From assembly GCF_024029675.1 (NCBI RefSeq), contig NZ_CP097121.1:1-64000 (forward strand): a stretch of DNA of 64,000 bases, read 5' to 3'. The position numbers were made by a program, and so were the translations under genes. Of this stretch, positions 8,515-17,068 are shown one piece after another. This DNA is from Fructilactobacillus carniphilus. GTDB taxonomy: Bacteria; Bacillota; Bacilli; Lactobacillales; Lactobacillaceae. The notes under the pieces are model-generated. The model was not told the origin of the DNA. It saw only the letters and a list, made by a program, of their open reading frames with translations, and did no database searches. Positions within the stretch are counted from its first letter, which is position 1. Every line of letters starts with the position of its first letter.

Positions 8515-10434
8515 TTACCAAATTTTTACTCGTTTATCTGGTTCGAGGTACATCCCGTCACCGGGTTGCACGTTAAAGGTCGTGTAGAAGTCATCGAGGT
8601 TCTTGACTTGGACCGTAGCTCGTAATGGACCAGGAGCGTGCACGTCGACCGTGAGGAGCAGGTTTTGGTACTCAGGCGTTGCTTTCATCCGCCAGATCCG
8701 GGCCCAGTTCGTAAAGAACTCGTAGAGATCGGCGTCCGCTTCTTCCTTCGTGGCCGCTTCCGCACAGCTTAAACCACCGGCATCGGCGATGTTTTCAGAA
8801 ACGGTCAGCTTCCCGTTTACTTTCCCACCGGCGTACGGAAGACCGTCGAATTCAGCAATCATCTGTTGGGCCAATTCTTCAAAGTGTTCATGGTCGGCTT
8901 TCGTCCACCAGTTATTCATGTTTCCAAATTCATCAAAGAGGGAACCGTTGTTATCAAAAGCGTGCGAGATTTCGTGTGCGATGACTGATCCAATCCCCCC
9001 GTAGTTAGCACTTGCCGATTGATCCAGGCTATAGAATGGCGCCTGCAAGATGGCAGCGGGGAAGACAATGATGTTTTTGAACGGGTGGTAGTAGGCGTTC
9101 ACCGTGTTGGCGCTCATTTCCCATTTTTCCCGTTCGACCGGTTGGTTCCACTTGGAGAAGGTTTCCTTAGTTTCTAAGTAGTCGAAGTGGAGCAGGTTCG
9201 GTAATAAGCCGGCTGCTTTGTCGACTTTAAATTGTTGGTAAATTGGATCGAGTTGGTCGGGGTAACCCACTTGAATTCCCAGGCTCTTGAGCTTCTTGAT
9301 GGCCATTTGCTTGGTGTCGTCACCCAACCACTCGTTGTTTGCGAGGCGTTGTTCGTAGATGTCAATCATCTTTTCGACCATGTGGTGGACGTCAGCCTTC
9401 GCTTGGGGACCAAAGTACTTCTTCCCATAGTAGTCACCCACAACGTGTTTAAAGGTCCCAGAGGCCAAGTAAAAGGCAGCTTTTTCGGGTTTAGCGGCTT
9501 CCTTTTTTCCCGAGAGGGCCCGACTAAATTGACCACCAACCTGGCGGAATTCTTCCGAAAGGGCACCCGCGAGGCCATTCACCGTTTTAACTAACATCCA
9601 GGCCTTGAATTTTGCAAAGTTGTCCGGCGTCAGCAAGTCGTTCAGGTGTTTAAAGAACTCGGGTTCCGTCACGATGATTTTTTCTGGAATGGCCCCAACG
9701 AGACCTTTGACCGCTTGTTTCAGGTCCAGTGCACTCGTTGAAGCGGCTAATTCATCCGTGGTGTAAGGATTGTAGGTCTTGCTAATGTCAGCGGCTTCTT
9801 CGGCTGATTTTACGTGGGGCGCAATTTGGGAGTCAAAGTCCTTGGCAGCTGCCACTAGTTCCTGCGCTTGGTCTGCTGGGTAGCCAGCCAGGGTTAGGAG
9901 CTGTTCACTCATCTTGGTGAAGATTGGCATTAACTGGTCGTAAGCCGGGTTATCGTCTTCATAGTAGGTTTTGTCCGGTAAAAAGAGGCTTGGACTCCCG
10001 GCAAAGAGGGCGTTAACCTGCGCGTTCTTCATGTCGGCGTCAATGTCAAAGTCCAACGGAGCGGGGAAGCCGGTTAAAATCCAGTCGGCCAGTTGGTCGT
10101 TCAGATCCGCGTAGTCCGTGAGCTTTTCAATTTGATCTAGGCGCGGTTGTAAGGGAGTAGCCCCATCTTGATCCCGACGCTTGAAATCCATCGCTAATTG
10201 ATAAAACTTCACGTATTCCTGGAGTTCCGGCGTGTTCGCTGGCAAGGTTCCGTTCGCTAACGCATCAGAATCGTGCATTAAGGTTTTTTCGATGCCATCG
10301 ACAAGATCCATGAAACCACCCACGGAGGAGTGGTCCCCCGGAATGGTGGCTTGTTTGACCCAGGCGCCGTTCACGGCCGCGTAGAGATCATCTTTAATTT
10401 CCGCTTGATTCACGGGAAAATCAGCTTGTGCCAT
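8515..10434 (-). CDS. pepO: Neutral endopeptidase PepO (M13 family zinc metallopeptidase)
   Basis: A 639-residue cytosolic oligopeptidase. The zinc motif HEISH is near residue 483 and the third ligand lies in ENIADAGG near residue 545. The M13 substrate motif VNAYYHP and a C-terminal W complete the family picture. There is no signal peptide, as in other lactic acid bacterial PepO. It cleaves medium-size peptides from casein-like sources. It lies behind the opuAC terminator and is probably transcribed alone. Confidence 0.96.
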   Translation of the reverse strand: MAQADFPVNQAEIKDDLYAAVNGAWVKQATIPGDHSSVGGFMDLVDGIEKTLMHDSDALANGTLPANTPELQEYVKFYQLAMDFKRRDQDGATPLQPRLDQIEKLTDYADLNDQLADWILTGFPAPLDFDIDADMKNAQVNALFAGSPSLFLPDKTYYEDDNPAYDQLMPIFTKMSEQLLTLAGYPADQAQELVAAAKDFDSQIAPHVKSAEEAADISKTYNPYTTDELAASTSALDLKQAVKGLVGAIPEKIIVTEPEFFKHLNDLLTPDNFAKFKAWMLVKTVNGLAGALSEEFRQVGGQFSRALSGKKEAAKPEKAAFYLASGTFKHVVGDYYGKKYFGPQAKADVHHMVEKMIDIYEQRLANNEWLGDDTKQMAIKKLKSLGIQVGYPDQLDPIYQQFKVDKAAGLLPNLLHFDYLETKETFSKWNQPVEREKWEMSANTVNAYYHPFKNIIVFPAAILQAPFYSLDQSASANYGGIGSVIAHEISHAFDNNGSLFDEFGNMNNWWTKADHEHFEELAQQMIAEFDGLPYAGGKVNGKLTVSENIADAGGLSCAEAATKEEADADLYEFFTNWARIWRMKATPEYQNLLLTVDVHAPGPLRATVQVKNLDDFYTTFNVQPGDGMYLEPDKRVKIW

Positions 10435-10477
10435 AAAAAGTCCTTCTTTCTTTAGGTAGGTTATGGGCTATCTTACC

Positions 10478-10516
10478 AAAAAACGGTGGTTAAGGACAAC
10501 TTAACCACCGTTTTTT
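10478..10516 (-). terminator. Terminator of the opuA operon
   Basis: Eleven perfect pairs (10484-10494 with 10500-10510), a 5-base loop, and A6/T6 flanks. It ends opuAC transcription before pepO. Confidence 0.92.
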
Positions 10517-10525
10517 CGGATTTAT

Positions 10526-11434
10526 TTACTTTTTCAGGTCTTCAATCGAGTTAATGTTCTTCATGTACTTCGGAACGGCTAGGCCGACCTTGGCACCCGG
10601 ACAGTTAACGCCCACGACTTCGACTTGGTTCTTGAACTTCTGGTATAACGGGCCAGAGGTAACGGGAAGCCAAGCAGCCGTCGTGACGTCCGCTGAACCA
10701 CGGGCAATTGAAGCCCATTCTGGTTGAGCTTCCATCGCGGAGATGGTAACCTTGTAACCCTTATCCCGCAGGATTTGGGCCGTTACGTTAGTTGAGGCAA
10801 TCGCGTCATCCCAAGTAACGTACGTCATCCGCACTTGCTTGCCGTGTCCGTCTGGCACGCCTTCGGTCCATTTAGCGACTTCCTTCGGATGGTCCTTAAT
10901 GAACTTCTTGGCGGTCTTTTGCGGATCCGCACCCTTAAAGTTAGCGTACATGACGTCACCCATCATGTTGGAATTCCATTTGAATTGCTGGAAGAATTTG
11001 TAGGCGCCGGGATTGTCCTTTTGGAAGCCCTTGCGAGCCACCGTGTTAATTTGTTCAGATTTTCCGTAGACACCCTTCGGATCCTTCAAGAACTTAATTG
11101 GGTATTTTTTAAACATCCAGTGCGGTTGCCAGGCGGTCACCACGATGGGTTGTTTGTACTTAATTGACTTTTCCAGTTGGCTACACATCGCAGCGGTGGA
11201 ACTGGTTTGTAACTGCCAGTTTTGTTGCTTTAAGCCGTAAGCAGGAATGGCCTTTTGTGTCGAAGCCATGATTCCGGCTCCGGCATCAATCCCGGTGATG
11301 GTTTCATGCACCTGGGGACCAACCGGTTTGTTGGCATCATACTTCTTCGGCGTGACGCTGCAGGCCGAGAGCATGATGGTTAAGCAACTCACTCCGATGA
11401 AGCCAAGGAAGAGTTTTAACTTTTTGTTTTTCAT
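10526..11434 (-). CDS. opuAC: Glycine betaine ABC transporter, substrate-binding lipoprotein (OpuAC-like)
   Basis: A 302-residue lipoprotein with the lipobox LSAC near residue 25. It binds glycine betaine or a related compatible solute outside the cell. The order of segments (ITGIDAGAGIM, TAWQPHWMF, ARKGF, then YVTWDD, AAWLPVT and a final NSIEDLKK) is that of Bacillus OpuAC. Trp residues in WQPHW, YVTW and AAWLP are candidates for the aromatic cage. It is the last gene of the opuAA-AB-AC operon. Confidence 0.9.
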   Translation of the reverse strand: MKNKKLKLFLGFIGVSCLTIMLSACSVTPKKYDANKPVGPQVHETITGIDAGAGIMASTQKAIPAYGLKQQNWQLQTSSTAAMCSQLEKSIKYKQPIVVTAWQPHWMFKKYPIKFLKDPKGVYGKSEQINTVARKGFQKDNPGAYKFFQQFKWNSNMMGDVMYANFKGADPQKTAKKFIKDHPKEVAKWTEGVPDGHGKQVRMTYVTWDDAIASTNVTAQILRDKGYKVTISAMEAQPEWASIARGSADVTTAAWLPVTSGPLYQKFKNQVEVVGVNCPGAKVGLAVPKYMKNINSIEDLKK

Positions 11435-11450
11435 CTAACCGCTCCCTTCT

Positions 11451-12326
11451 TTATTTGTTGTGGGATTGGTTGCTACCACTAACCCCTTCGGATAAGCGGT
11501 CTAGGATAATTGCAAGAATAACGATGGCAATTCCGGCAGCAAAACCAGCCCCTGCATCGTTGCGACCAACAGCGAAGTAAACCAGTGAACCAAGACCCAG
11601 GGTCCCAATCATGGAAGCAATTACGACCATGGAGAGGGCTAACATCATTCCTTGGTTAATTCCGGAAATGATGGTGGTCCGGGCTAACGGTAATTCCACC
11701 TTGAACAGTTTTTGCCATGGGGTACAACCAAAGGAAACCGCTGCTTCTTCAAGGTCAGCGGGAACTTGTTGAATCCCTAAGCAGGTCGTGCTAACGATTG
11801 GTGGTAACGAGAAAATCACAGATGCAACCACTCCGGGTACCATTCCGATTCCGAATAAAGCTACGGCTGGAATCAAGTACACGAAGGCGGGCATGGTCTG
11901 CATGAAGGAGAGGATGGGACGCACGATGACGTTCACTGTGTGGCTCTTAGCCATCCAAATTCCCAGTGGCACCCCAATGACGATGATGATTAAACTGGTT
12001 GCTAACACCAACGTCAACGTTTGGGTCATTTCGTGCCAGTAACCTTGGTTCCAGATTAAACCGAGTCCTAATGCTTCAAAAATCATGAAGCCCCAGTGCT
12101 TGGTTTTTCTAAGGATAAACCAGGTTAACAGTAAAATTAAAATGATAAAGAGCCATGCTGGAAAGAGGTCTAAGACCCATTGGATGGCATCTAAAATTGC
12201 ACCAATTCCCGCGGTTAAGGCGTTAAAGAAGCCGGCAAACCCGGTTAACCAAGTTACAAATGCGTTAATCCACTTGGCGAGGGGAATGGCAGGAATTCCG
12301 CTTAAAATTGTCAGAAAACTACTCAT
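11451..12326 (-). CDS. opuAB: Glycine betaine ABC transporter permease (OpuAB-like)
   Basis: A 291-residue membrane protein. I chose the ATG at 12324-12326 (MSSFLTIL) because GGAGG lies about nine bases upstream, inside the end of opuAA; this gives an 8-base overlap and translational coupling. Several membrane helices are visible. The EAA loop EEAAVSFGCTPWQKLFKVEL, which contacts the ATPase, is at about residues 190-210. The protein forms the homodimeric membrane channel of an osmoprotectant importer. Confidence 0.93.
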   Translation of the reverse strand: MSSFLTILSGIPAIPLAKWINAFVTWLTGFAGFFNALTAGIGAILDAIQWVLDLFPAWLFIILILLLTWFILRKTKHWGFMIFEALGLGLIWNQGYWHEMTQTLTLVLATSLIIIVIGVPLGIWMAKSHTVNVIVRPILSFMQTMPAFVYLIPAVALFGIGMVPGVVASVIFSLPPIVSTTCLGIQQVPADLEEAAVSFGCTPWQKLFKVELPLARTTIISGINQGMMLALSMVVIASMIGTLGLGSLVYFAVGRNDAGAGFAAGIAIVILAIILDRLSEGVSGSNQSHNK

Positions 12327-13542
12327 GATCAGCGCCTCCTTCGTCATCAGTATCAGAGCCAGACATTGCTTCTAGAATGGTACTCCGGAGGATGATTCCT
12401 TCGAGGCGACCATCATTATCAACCACTGCGTATGGTAGTGGTGACTTCGAAATTTTTTCGAAGAGTTCCGCAATCGGCGTGTCAGGACTAGTCTTTGGCA
12501 GACCAGCATTTACGATCTGCTTCATGTCCCGTTGATTACTTTCAATCAGTTTAATCACGTCATCGGCATCAATCAGACCGACTAAACGTTGTTGGTCATC
12601 CACAGCAAAGATACTGGAGATGTGATCTTCTTTCATGCGTCGCAGAGCCAGCTTTGGTCCATCCTTTTCGATGTTAATCGTGTTCGGGTGAATCATGACG
12701 TTTCCGGCCGTTAAGATCTTCGAACGGTCCACGTTTTGAATGAACTTCTTGACGTAGTCGTTCTTGGGATGCGTTAACAGGTCTTCTGGCGTATCGATTT
12801 GCACCACGTCCCCATCGTGCATCATCAAAATCCGATCTCCGATGCGCAGGGCTTCGTTTAAATCGTGGCTAATGAAGATGATGGTCTTGTGCAACTTGTG
12901 TTGCAGGTCAATCAGTTCGTCTTGCATGTCGCGTCGGTTTAACGGATCCAAAGCGGAGAATGCTTCGTCCATGAGCAGGATGTCAGGGTCATTGGTGATG
13001 GCCCGAGCTAACCCGACCCGTTGTTGCATCCCACCGGATAGTTCGCTCGGCAGCTGGTTATCGTAACCCTTCAAGCCCACCATTTCCAGTGATTCGTGCG
13101 CTTTCTTTTCCCGTTCGTCCTTGGCAATGCCTTGAACTTCTAAACCGAAGGCAGCGTTTTCTAACACCGTCCGGTCGGGTAAGAGGGCAAAGCCTTGAAA
13201 GACCATGCTCATTTTCTTCCGTCGCAGTTCCAGCAACCCCTTTTTGTCGAGTTGCATGATGTTTTCACCGTCGACGTAGATGGTTCCCAGCGTTGGTTCG
13301 ATCAATCGGTTAAACATCCGGAGCATCGTGGACTTTCCGGAACCAGAAAGTCCCATGATAACAAAGATTTCGTTGTCATTAATGGTGAAATTAGCGTTAT
13401 CCACCCCGACGGTACTACCGGTTTTGGCGAGGATTTCCGCCTTACTTTTTCCTTCAGATAAAAGCTCTTGTGCTTTATTGATGTGCGAACCAAATATTTT
13501 GGTTAAGTGGTCCACTTTGATCTTTTCTCGATTTTCTGTCAC
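12319..13542 (-). CDS. opuAA: Glycine betaine ABC transporter ATPase with CBS domains (OpuAA-like)
   Basis: 407 residues. Walker A GLSGSGKST is at 64-72, the signature LSGGMQQR near 167, Walker B DILLMDEAFSAL near 190 and the switch His in ISHDLNEA. The C-terminal part (about 285-395) holds a CBS pair with the pattern VGLIDADDVI and EGIILRSTIL. In OpuA the CBS module senses ionic strength or a nucleotide second messenger and gates transport. First gene of the operon. Confidence 0.95.
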   Translation of the reverse strand: MTENREKIKVDHLTKIFGSHINKAQELLSEGKSKAEILAKTGSTVGVDNANFTINDNEIFVIMGLSGSGKSTMLRMFNRLIEPTLGTIYVDGENIMQLDKKGLLELRRKKMSMVFQGFALLPDRTVLENAAFGLEVQGIAKDEREKKAHESLEMVGLKGYDNQLPSELSGGMQQRVGLARAITNDPDILLMDEAFSALDPLNRRDMQDELIDLQHKLHKTIIFISHDLNEALRIGDRILMMHDGDVVQIDTPEDLLTHPKNDYVKKFIQNVDRSKILTAGNVMIHPNTINIEKDGPKLALRRMKEDHISSIFAVDDQQRLVGLIDADDVIKLIESNQRDMKQIVNAGLPKTSPDTPIAELFEKISKSPLPYAVVDNDGRLEGIILRSTILEAMSGSDTDDEGGADHE

Positions 13543-13601
13543 AGAACTTCTCCTTTCATATCCAGGGCAAAATTTAAAATTAAATAAAGAACCCTCTATC
13601 T

Positions 13602-13631
13602 AACATAACAAGTTCTTGTTTGGCTTGTCAA
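13602..13631 (-). promoter_or_regulatory. Predicted promoter of the opuA operon
   Basis: On the reverse strand a perfect TTGACA (13626-13631) and TATGTT (13602-13607) lie 18 bp apart, about 60 bp before opuAA. The rest of the 200-bp gap up to the next gene shows nothing else clear. Confidence 0.6.
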
Positions 13632-13742
13632 ATAAAGACCGGTTAAAAACGGCGAGATAGGGGGATTTTATTGGCATTTTACGGATTAAATTAGTTACAG
13701 TTAATGATAAGGTTCGGATTTTTGGAAAGGCTTACATGGTAA

Positions 13743-14441
13743 TTACATGAAGTAATCCAGCATGATGCCGACGAAGTAGTGAATGAACATCGTCAGAATG
13801 CCGACAATCACGTTGCGGATGATGGCGATTTTGACCAGTCCGTTTCCGAGCTTGGCACTTAAGAACCCCGTTAAGGCGACGGCAATGATGACAGCGACAA
13901 TCGTTCCTTCCCACTTGATGGGTCCTGGTAAGAGGGTCATGGCGAGCAACGGTAGGGTGCCCCCGGCGGCCGCGGAAACTAAGGATGAGAAGGCCGCGGA
14001 CCACGGACTCATGTATTGACCAATTTGCAGGTCGTATTTGACCGATACCAGGGTTTGTAACGGGCTCTTTTTCAGGAGGTCATCGGCAATTTCAGTGGCC
14101 GTGGCGGCTGAAATTCCTCTCCCTTGGTAATAATTAATCACGTCCTGGCGTTCCCCGGCGTAGTCGGTTTCTAAGAGCCGTTTTTCTTCTGCCACAGCTG
14201 ATTCTTCCGTATCTCGTTGGGAACTAACCGAGGCGTATTCGCCACCGGCCATCGAAAAGGCACAGGCTAACAGGTCGGACAACCCGGCGATGAAGATGGT
14301 AAACGGATTGGTGGTGGCGACTCCGACGGAGAACAGGACGCCGACAACGGTTAGAATTCCGTCGTTTGAGCCCAGCACCCCCGCTCGTAAGTTATTGAGT
14401 TTTTCATCCATTGATTGTTTTTGTTTGGTTTTCTTTTTCAT
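13743..14441 (-). CDS. VIT1/CCC1 family transporter, copy 2
   Basis: A 232-residue membrane protein of the VIT1/CCC1 family (iron/manganese transport). Typical motifs are LNNLRAGVLGSNDGILTVVG in the first helix, AGLSDLLACAFSMAGGEYASV in the second and an SPWSAAFSSLVS segment. About five helices are expected. It lies 15 bp after a paralogue, so the two are one operon and may form a heterodimer or serve different metals. Confidence 0.88.
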   Translation of the reverse strand: MKKKTKQKQSMDEKLNNLRAGVLGSNDGILTVVGVLFSVGVATTNPFTIFIAGLSDLLACAFSMAGGEYASVSSQRDTEESAVAEEKRLLETDYAGERQDVINYYQGRGISAATATEIADDLLKKSPLQTLVSVKYDLQIGQYMSPWSAAFSSLVSAAAGGTLPLLAMTLLPGPIKWEGTIVAVIIAVALTGFLSAKLGNGLVKIAIIRNVIVGILTMFIHYFVGIMLDYFM

Positions 14442-14456
14442 GCTGATTTCTCCCTT

Positions 14457-15152
14457 CTAATCCACCAAGCCCACGAGGGCCCCGATCAGGTAGGTAACGG
14501 ACATCGTCACGACTCCGGAAATTACGTTGCGGAGCACGGCTTTAAAGCGGTTGGCTTTACTCAAAAGAGCGGCAAGATAGCCGGTAATGGCGAGGGCGAT
14601 AATCACGGCTACGAAGGTGGTTACGATGTGCCAGTTGGCGGATCCGATGAAGATAGAAATTAACGGAAGGAGTGATCCTAGCGGAAAGGAAATCAAGGAT
14701 GCAATTGCTGCCGCATAGGGACTGGTAAACTTACTCGGGTCAAAGGCGTAGCGTTCCCGCACGACGGTCGTTAAGGCATCATCGTTCATCATTTCACTGG
14801 TAGCCTTGTGGGCGAGGGTCTGATTCATGCCCGTTTGCCGGTACTTATTCTCGACGTAGTTGAACTGGGCTTGATAATCAGTGTCCAGCGCCGTTTTGAC
14901 GGTCGCAATCGCTTGGCGTTCAGAGTCCTTTTGACTGTTCACCGATACGTATTCTCCCATTGACATGGAAACCGTGCCGGCTAACATCCCAGCTAATCCT
15001 GAGATCAGGATCGCCCAGTTACTGGTCGAAGCGCCAGCCACTCCAAGCACAATTCCAGCAATGGAGAGAATTCCATCGTTAGCGCCCATCACGCTCGCCC
15101 GGAGCACGTTAATCTTTTGGGCAAGTGAAAACTGCTTTTTTTGCTTTACCAT
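14457..15152 (-). CDS. VIT1/CCC1 family transporter, copy 1
   Basis: A 231-residue paralogue of the next gene. It has INVLRASVMGANDGILSIAG, AGMLAGTVSMSMGEYVSV and SPYAAAIASLIS at the equivalent places. The conserved acidic residues of the metal-binding loop (EYVSVNSQKDSE) are present. Likely to export or buffer Fe(II) or Mn(II). It heads a two-gene operon. Confidence 0.88.
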   Translation of the reverse strand: MVKQKKQFSLAQKINVLRASVMGANDGILSIAGIVLGVAGASTSNWAILISGLAGMLAGTVSMSMGEYVSVNSQKDSERQAIATVKTALDTDYQAQFNYVENKYRQTGMNQTLAHKATSEMMNDDALTTVVRERYAFDPSKFTSPYAAAIASLISFPLGSLLPLISIFIGSANWHIVTTFVAVIIALAITGYLAALLSKANRFKAVLRNVISGVVTMSVTYLIGALVGLVD

Positions 15153-15233
15153 GTATTCCTCAGTCCTTTATAAAGTTTATAATTTTATAACAGATATATT
15201 TTAACTCGTTTGCCTAGATTAGTAAAGGGCTAA

Positions 15234-15266
15234 ATAAAAAAACCTTCCGCAGTAATGCGCAAGGTT
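15234..15266 (-). terminator. Terminator after the DUF3290-DUF421 gene
   Basis: Stem aacctt/aaggtt with one mismatch and a further cgc/gcg, then T7 on the reverse strand. Confidence 0.7.
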
Positions 15267-15280
15267 TAGTGAAATGGTGC

Positions 15281-16417
15281 TTATAGGATTTTTCTGTTAG
15301 TCGGGTATAAGACCAAGTTTAACTGATGATCTTGGTATTGACCCAGGTAAACCTGTTTCAGAGAGACGTGTTGTTCATTCAGTAACTGTTTGATTTCTTC
15401 TGGATCTAAGTTGAACCGTTTCATGGCTGGCAAGTCAACCTGACCGTCAGTAATTAAGGGGTAGTTTTGGGATTCGTCATCGTCAAAGGTAGTAATGGTT
15501 AACTGTCCGTTTTGTTCCAGCGTGGCGTTTTTGACGTTGCTAAAGTCATTGACCCCGTTGCTCCGGAGCTTAAAGGACAGCTCGTTGGCGTTAATTCCAT
15601 TTTTTAGAGCCCGTTTAACGTTTACTTTTCCGTTATCAATTAAGACCTGCGGGGCTCCGTTGATAACGGTATCCAGTATATTACTTTGACTGGTTAGGTA
15701 CTTAATGGCGAAGACGATAATTGACCAGATTAGCAGGATGGCGACGAACTGGAGCACGGTAATCTGAGAATTATAGATGACACCTCCGATAATTCCCCCC
15801 AGAATATAGTTTTGTAACTGGTCGAGGGCGTTTGATGGGGCCAGGTTTCCTTTCCCCGACAGGTTAATCTGCAAGACAATCATAATTAATCCGACGATGA
15901 ATTTGAGGGCGACAGAGGCATAGTCAATCCCGTTGCTACTATTGTTACCCCAGAATTTAAACTGCCCCTTATAGACGTAACTGGGCTTGTTCACCAATTT
16001 GGTTTCTTGAATACTATAGTTGGTTTTGTCGTTATTCATGTGGACCAAGTAGAAGTGCTTGCCCAGTTTAATGGTCATGCCGTCACTTAGAACGTTACTG
16101 CTGGAATAAACCTGGTCCAGCGGTACGTGCTTTTGTTTTGCCAACGTTTTTAGAACCTGGACGGTTTGTCCCGTTTGACTATCGCTACTGCGCTGGTTGT
16201 TAAAGCGGCTGACCTGCATGACAATTACGAGGGCTCCGACGAGCGAAACCAAAATAAAGAGGTTCCGGAACCGAAAGTCATTTTGATTGCGGTAATAAAA
16301 GTAACCGGTGATTAACATGATGGCAGCCACAAAAACGATTAGACCGATGTAAAAGTAGTTGACAGCGCTGAAATTATTAATCAGGTACTGATAAGAATAA
16401 AGGTTCAAAACGTTCAC
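15281..16417 (-). CDS. DUF3290-DUF421 fusion membrane protein
   Basis: 378 residues. Residues 1 to about 150 resemble DUF3290: a helix at about 21-41, a second at 52-68, then an extracellular domain with SSSNVLSDGMTIKLGKHFYL. Residues from about 165 on resemble DUF421/YetF: three helices including KFIVGLIMIVLQINLSGKGNL and NYILGGIIGGVIYNS, then a cytosolic domain with PQVLIDNGK. In many lactobacilli these are two adjacent genes; here they form one frame with no stop. The function is unknown. The gene is monocistronic, with its own terminator. Confidence 0.75.
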   Translation of the reverse strand: MNVLNLYSYQYLINNFSAVNYFYIGLIVFVAAIMLITGYFYYRNQNDFRFRNLFILVSLVGALVIVMQVSRFNNQRSSDSQTGQTVQVLKTLAKQKHVPLDQVYSSSNVLSDGMTIKLGKHFYLVHMNNDKTNYSIQETKLVNKPSYVYKGQFKFWGNNSSNGIDYASVALKFIVGLIMIVLQINLSGKGNLAPSNALDQLQNYILGGIIGGVIYNSQITVLQFVAILLIWSIIVFAIKYLTSQSNILDTVINGAPQVLIDNGKVNVKRALKNGINANELSFKLRSNGVNDFSNVKNATLEQNGQLTITTFDDDESQNYPLITDGQVDLPAMKRFNLDPEEIKQLLNEQHVSLKQVYLGQYQDHQLNLVLYPTNRKIL

Positions 16418-16472
16418 CTCTGTAATTAAGTTTAGTTTGGTTATACTGCTACTTTAACCTAATTGCGTGGTA

Positions 16473-16502
16473 AAAAAAAGCCCATTGCGAACCGCAACGG
16501 AC
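16473..16502 (-). terminator. Terminator after perR
   Basis: Nine-pair stem with two wobble pairs (16480-16488 with 16494-16502), followed on the reverse strand by T8. Confidence 0.7.
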
Positions 16503-16513
16503 AAATTGATAAA

Positions 16514-16969
16514 TTATTTTTGTTCAGCTTTTTCTTTGGCTTGACATTCGGAACAAACCCCGTGAATTTCTACGTTCGTAACCTTCGGATCAAAGCCCTT
16601 CTCCTTAGCTAAGTCCATGAAGTGTTCGTTAATCTTGTCAAACTCGGGATCATCAATGTCGATAATCTTGTTGCACCGGTCGCAAGTAGCGTGGAGGTGC
16701 GGGTGGTCAAAGAAGTCGTACCGGTAACCACCATCGGAACTTGGCATTTCGATGATGAGGTTTAGCTTCTTGAATAAACGGAGGTTGTTATAAACCGTGG
16801 CCATACTGAGGTTCGGGAAGGTTTTTTCCAAGATATGGAAAATCGTTTCCACGGACGGATGGTCATCCGTTTCAATCATGTACTTCAAAATAATTTGTCG
16901 TTGTGGCGTAATGCGAACGTTGTTCTCCTTTAAACGTTCCATTGCCTGATCATAACGCTTGTCTGTCAT
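16514..16969 (-). CDS. perR: Peroxide-responsive regulator PerR (Fur family)
   Basis: 151 residues. The winged helix is N-terminal. All five regulatory-metal ligands fall at PerR numbering: H37, D85, H91, H93 and D104. D104 rather than Glu separates PerR from Fur. The structural zinc site is formed by C96, C99, C139 and C142. PerR represses oxidative-stress genes when loaded with Fe or Mn and is inactivated by peroxide through His oxidation. The gene stands alone. Confidence 0.88.
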   Translation of the reverse strand: MTDKRYDQAMERLKENNVRITPQRQIILKYMIETDDHPSVETIFHILEKTFPNLSMATVYNNLRLFKKLNLIIEMPSSDGGYRYDFFDHPHLHATCDRCNKIIDIDDPEFDKINEHFMDLAKEKGFDPKVTNVEIHGVCSECQAKEKAEQK

Positions 16970-17068
16970 TTGAATGACACCTCTTTCTTAAAACTTAAAA
17001 ATAATGGAAAACCACGAAACCTAATTATATCATAGTCGGTTACTAGACCAGATTTCAAGTAATAACGT

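Noticed and set aside
10526..11434. Possible circular permutation of the OpuAC binding protein
   Set aside because: The order of the two lobes is the same as in Bacillus subtilis OpuAC as I recall it, down to the ending NSIEDLKK; it is a known arrangement, not a new one.
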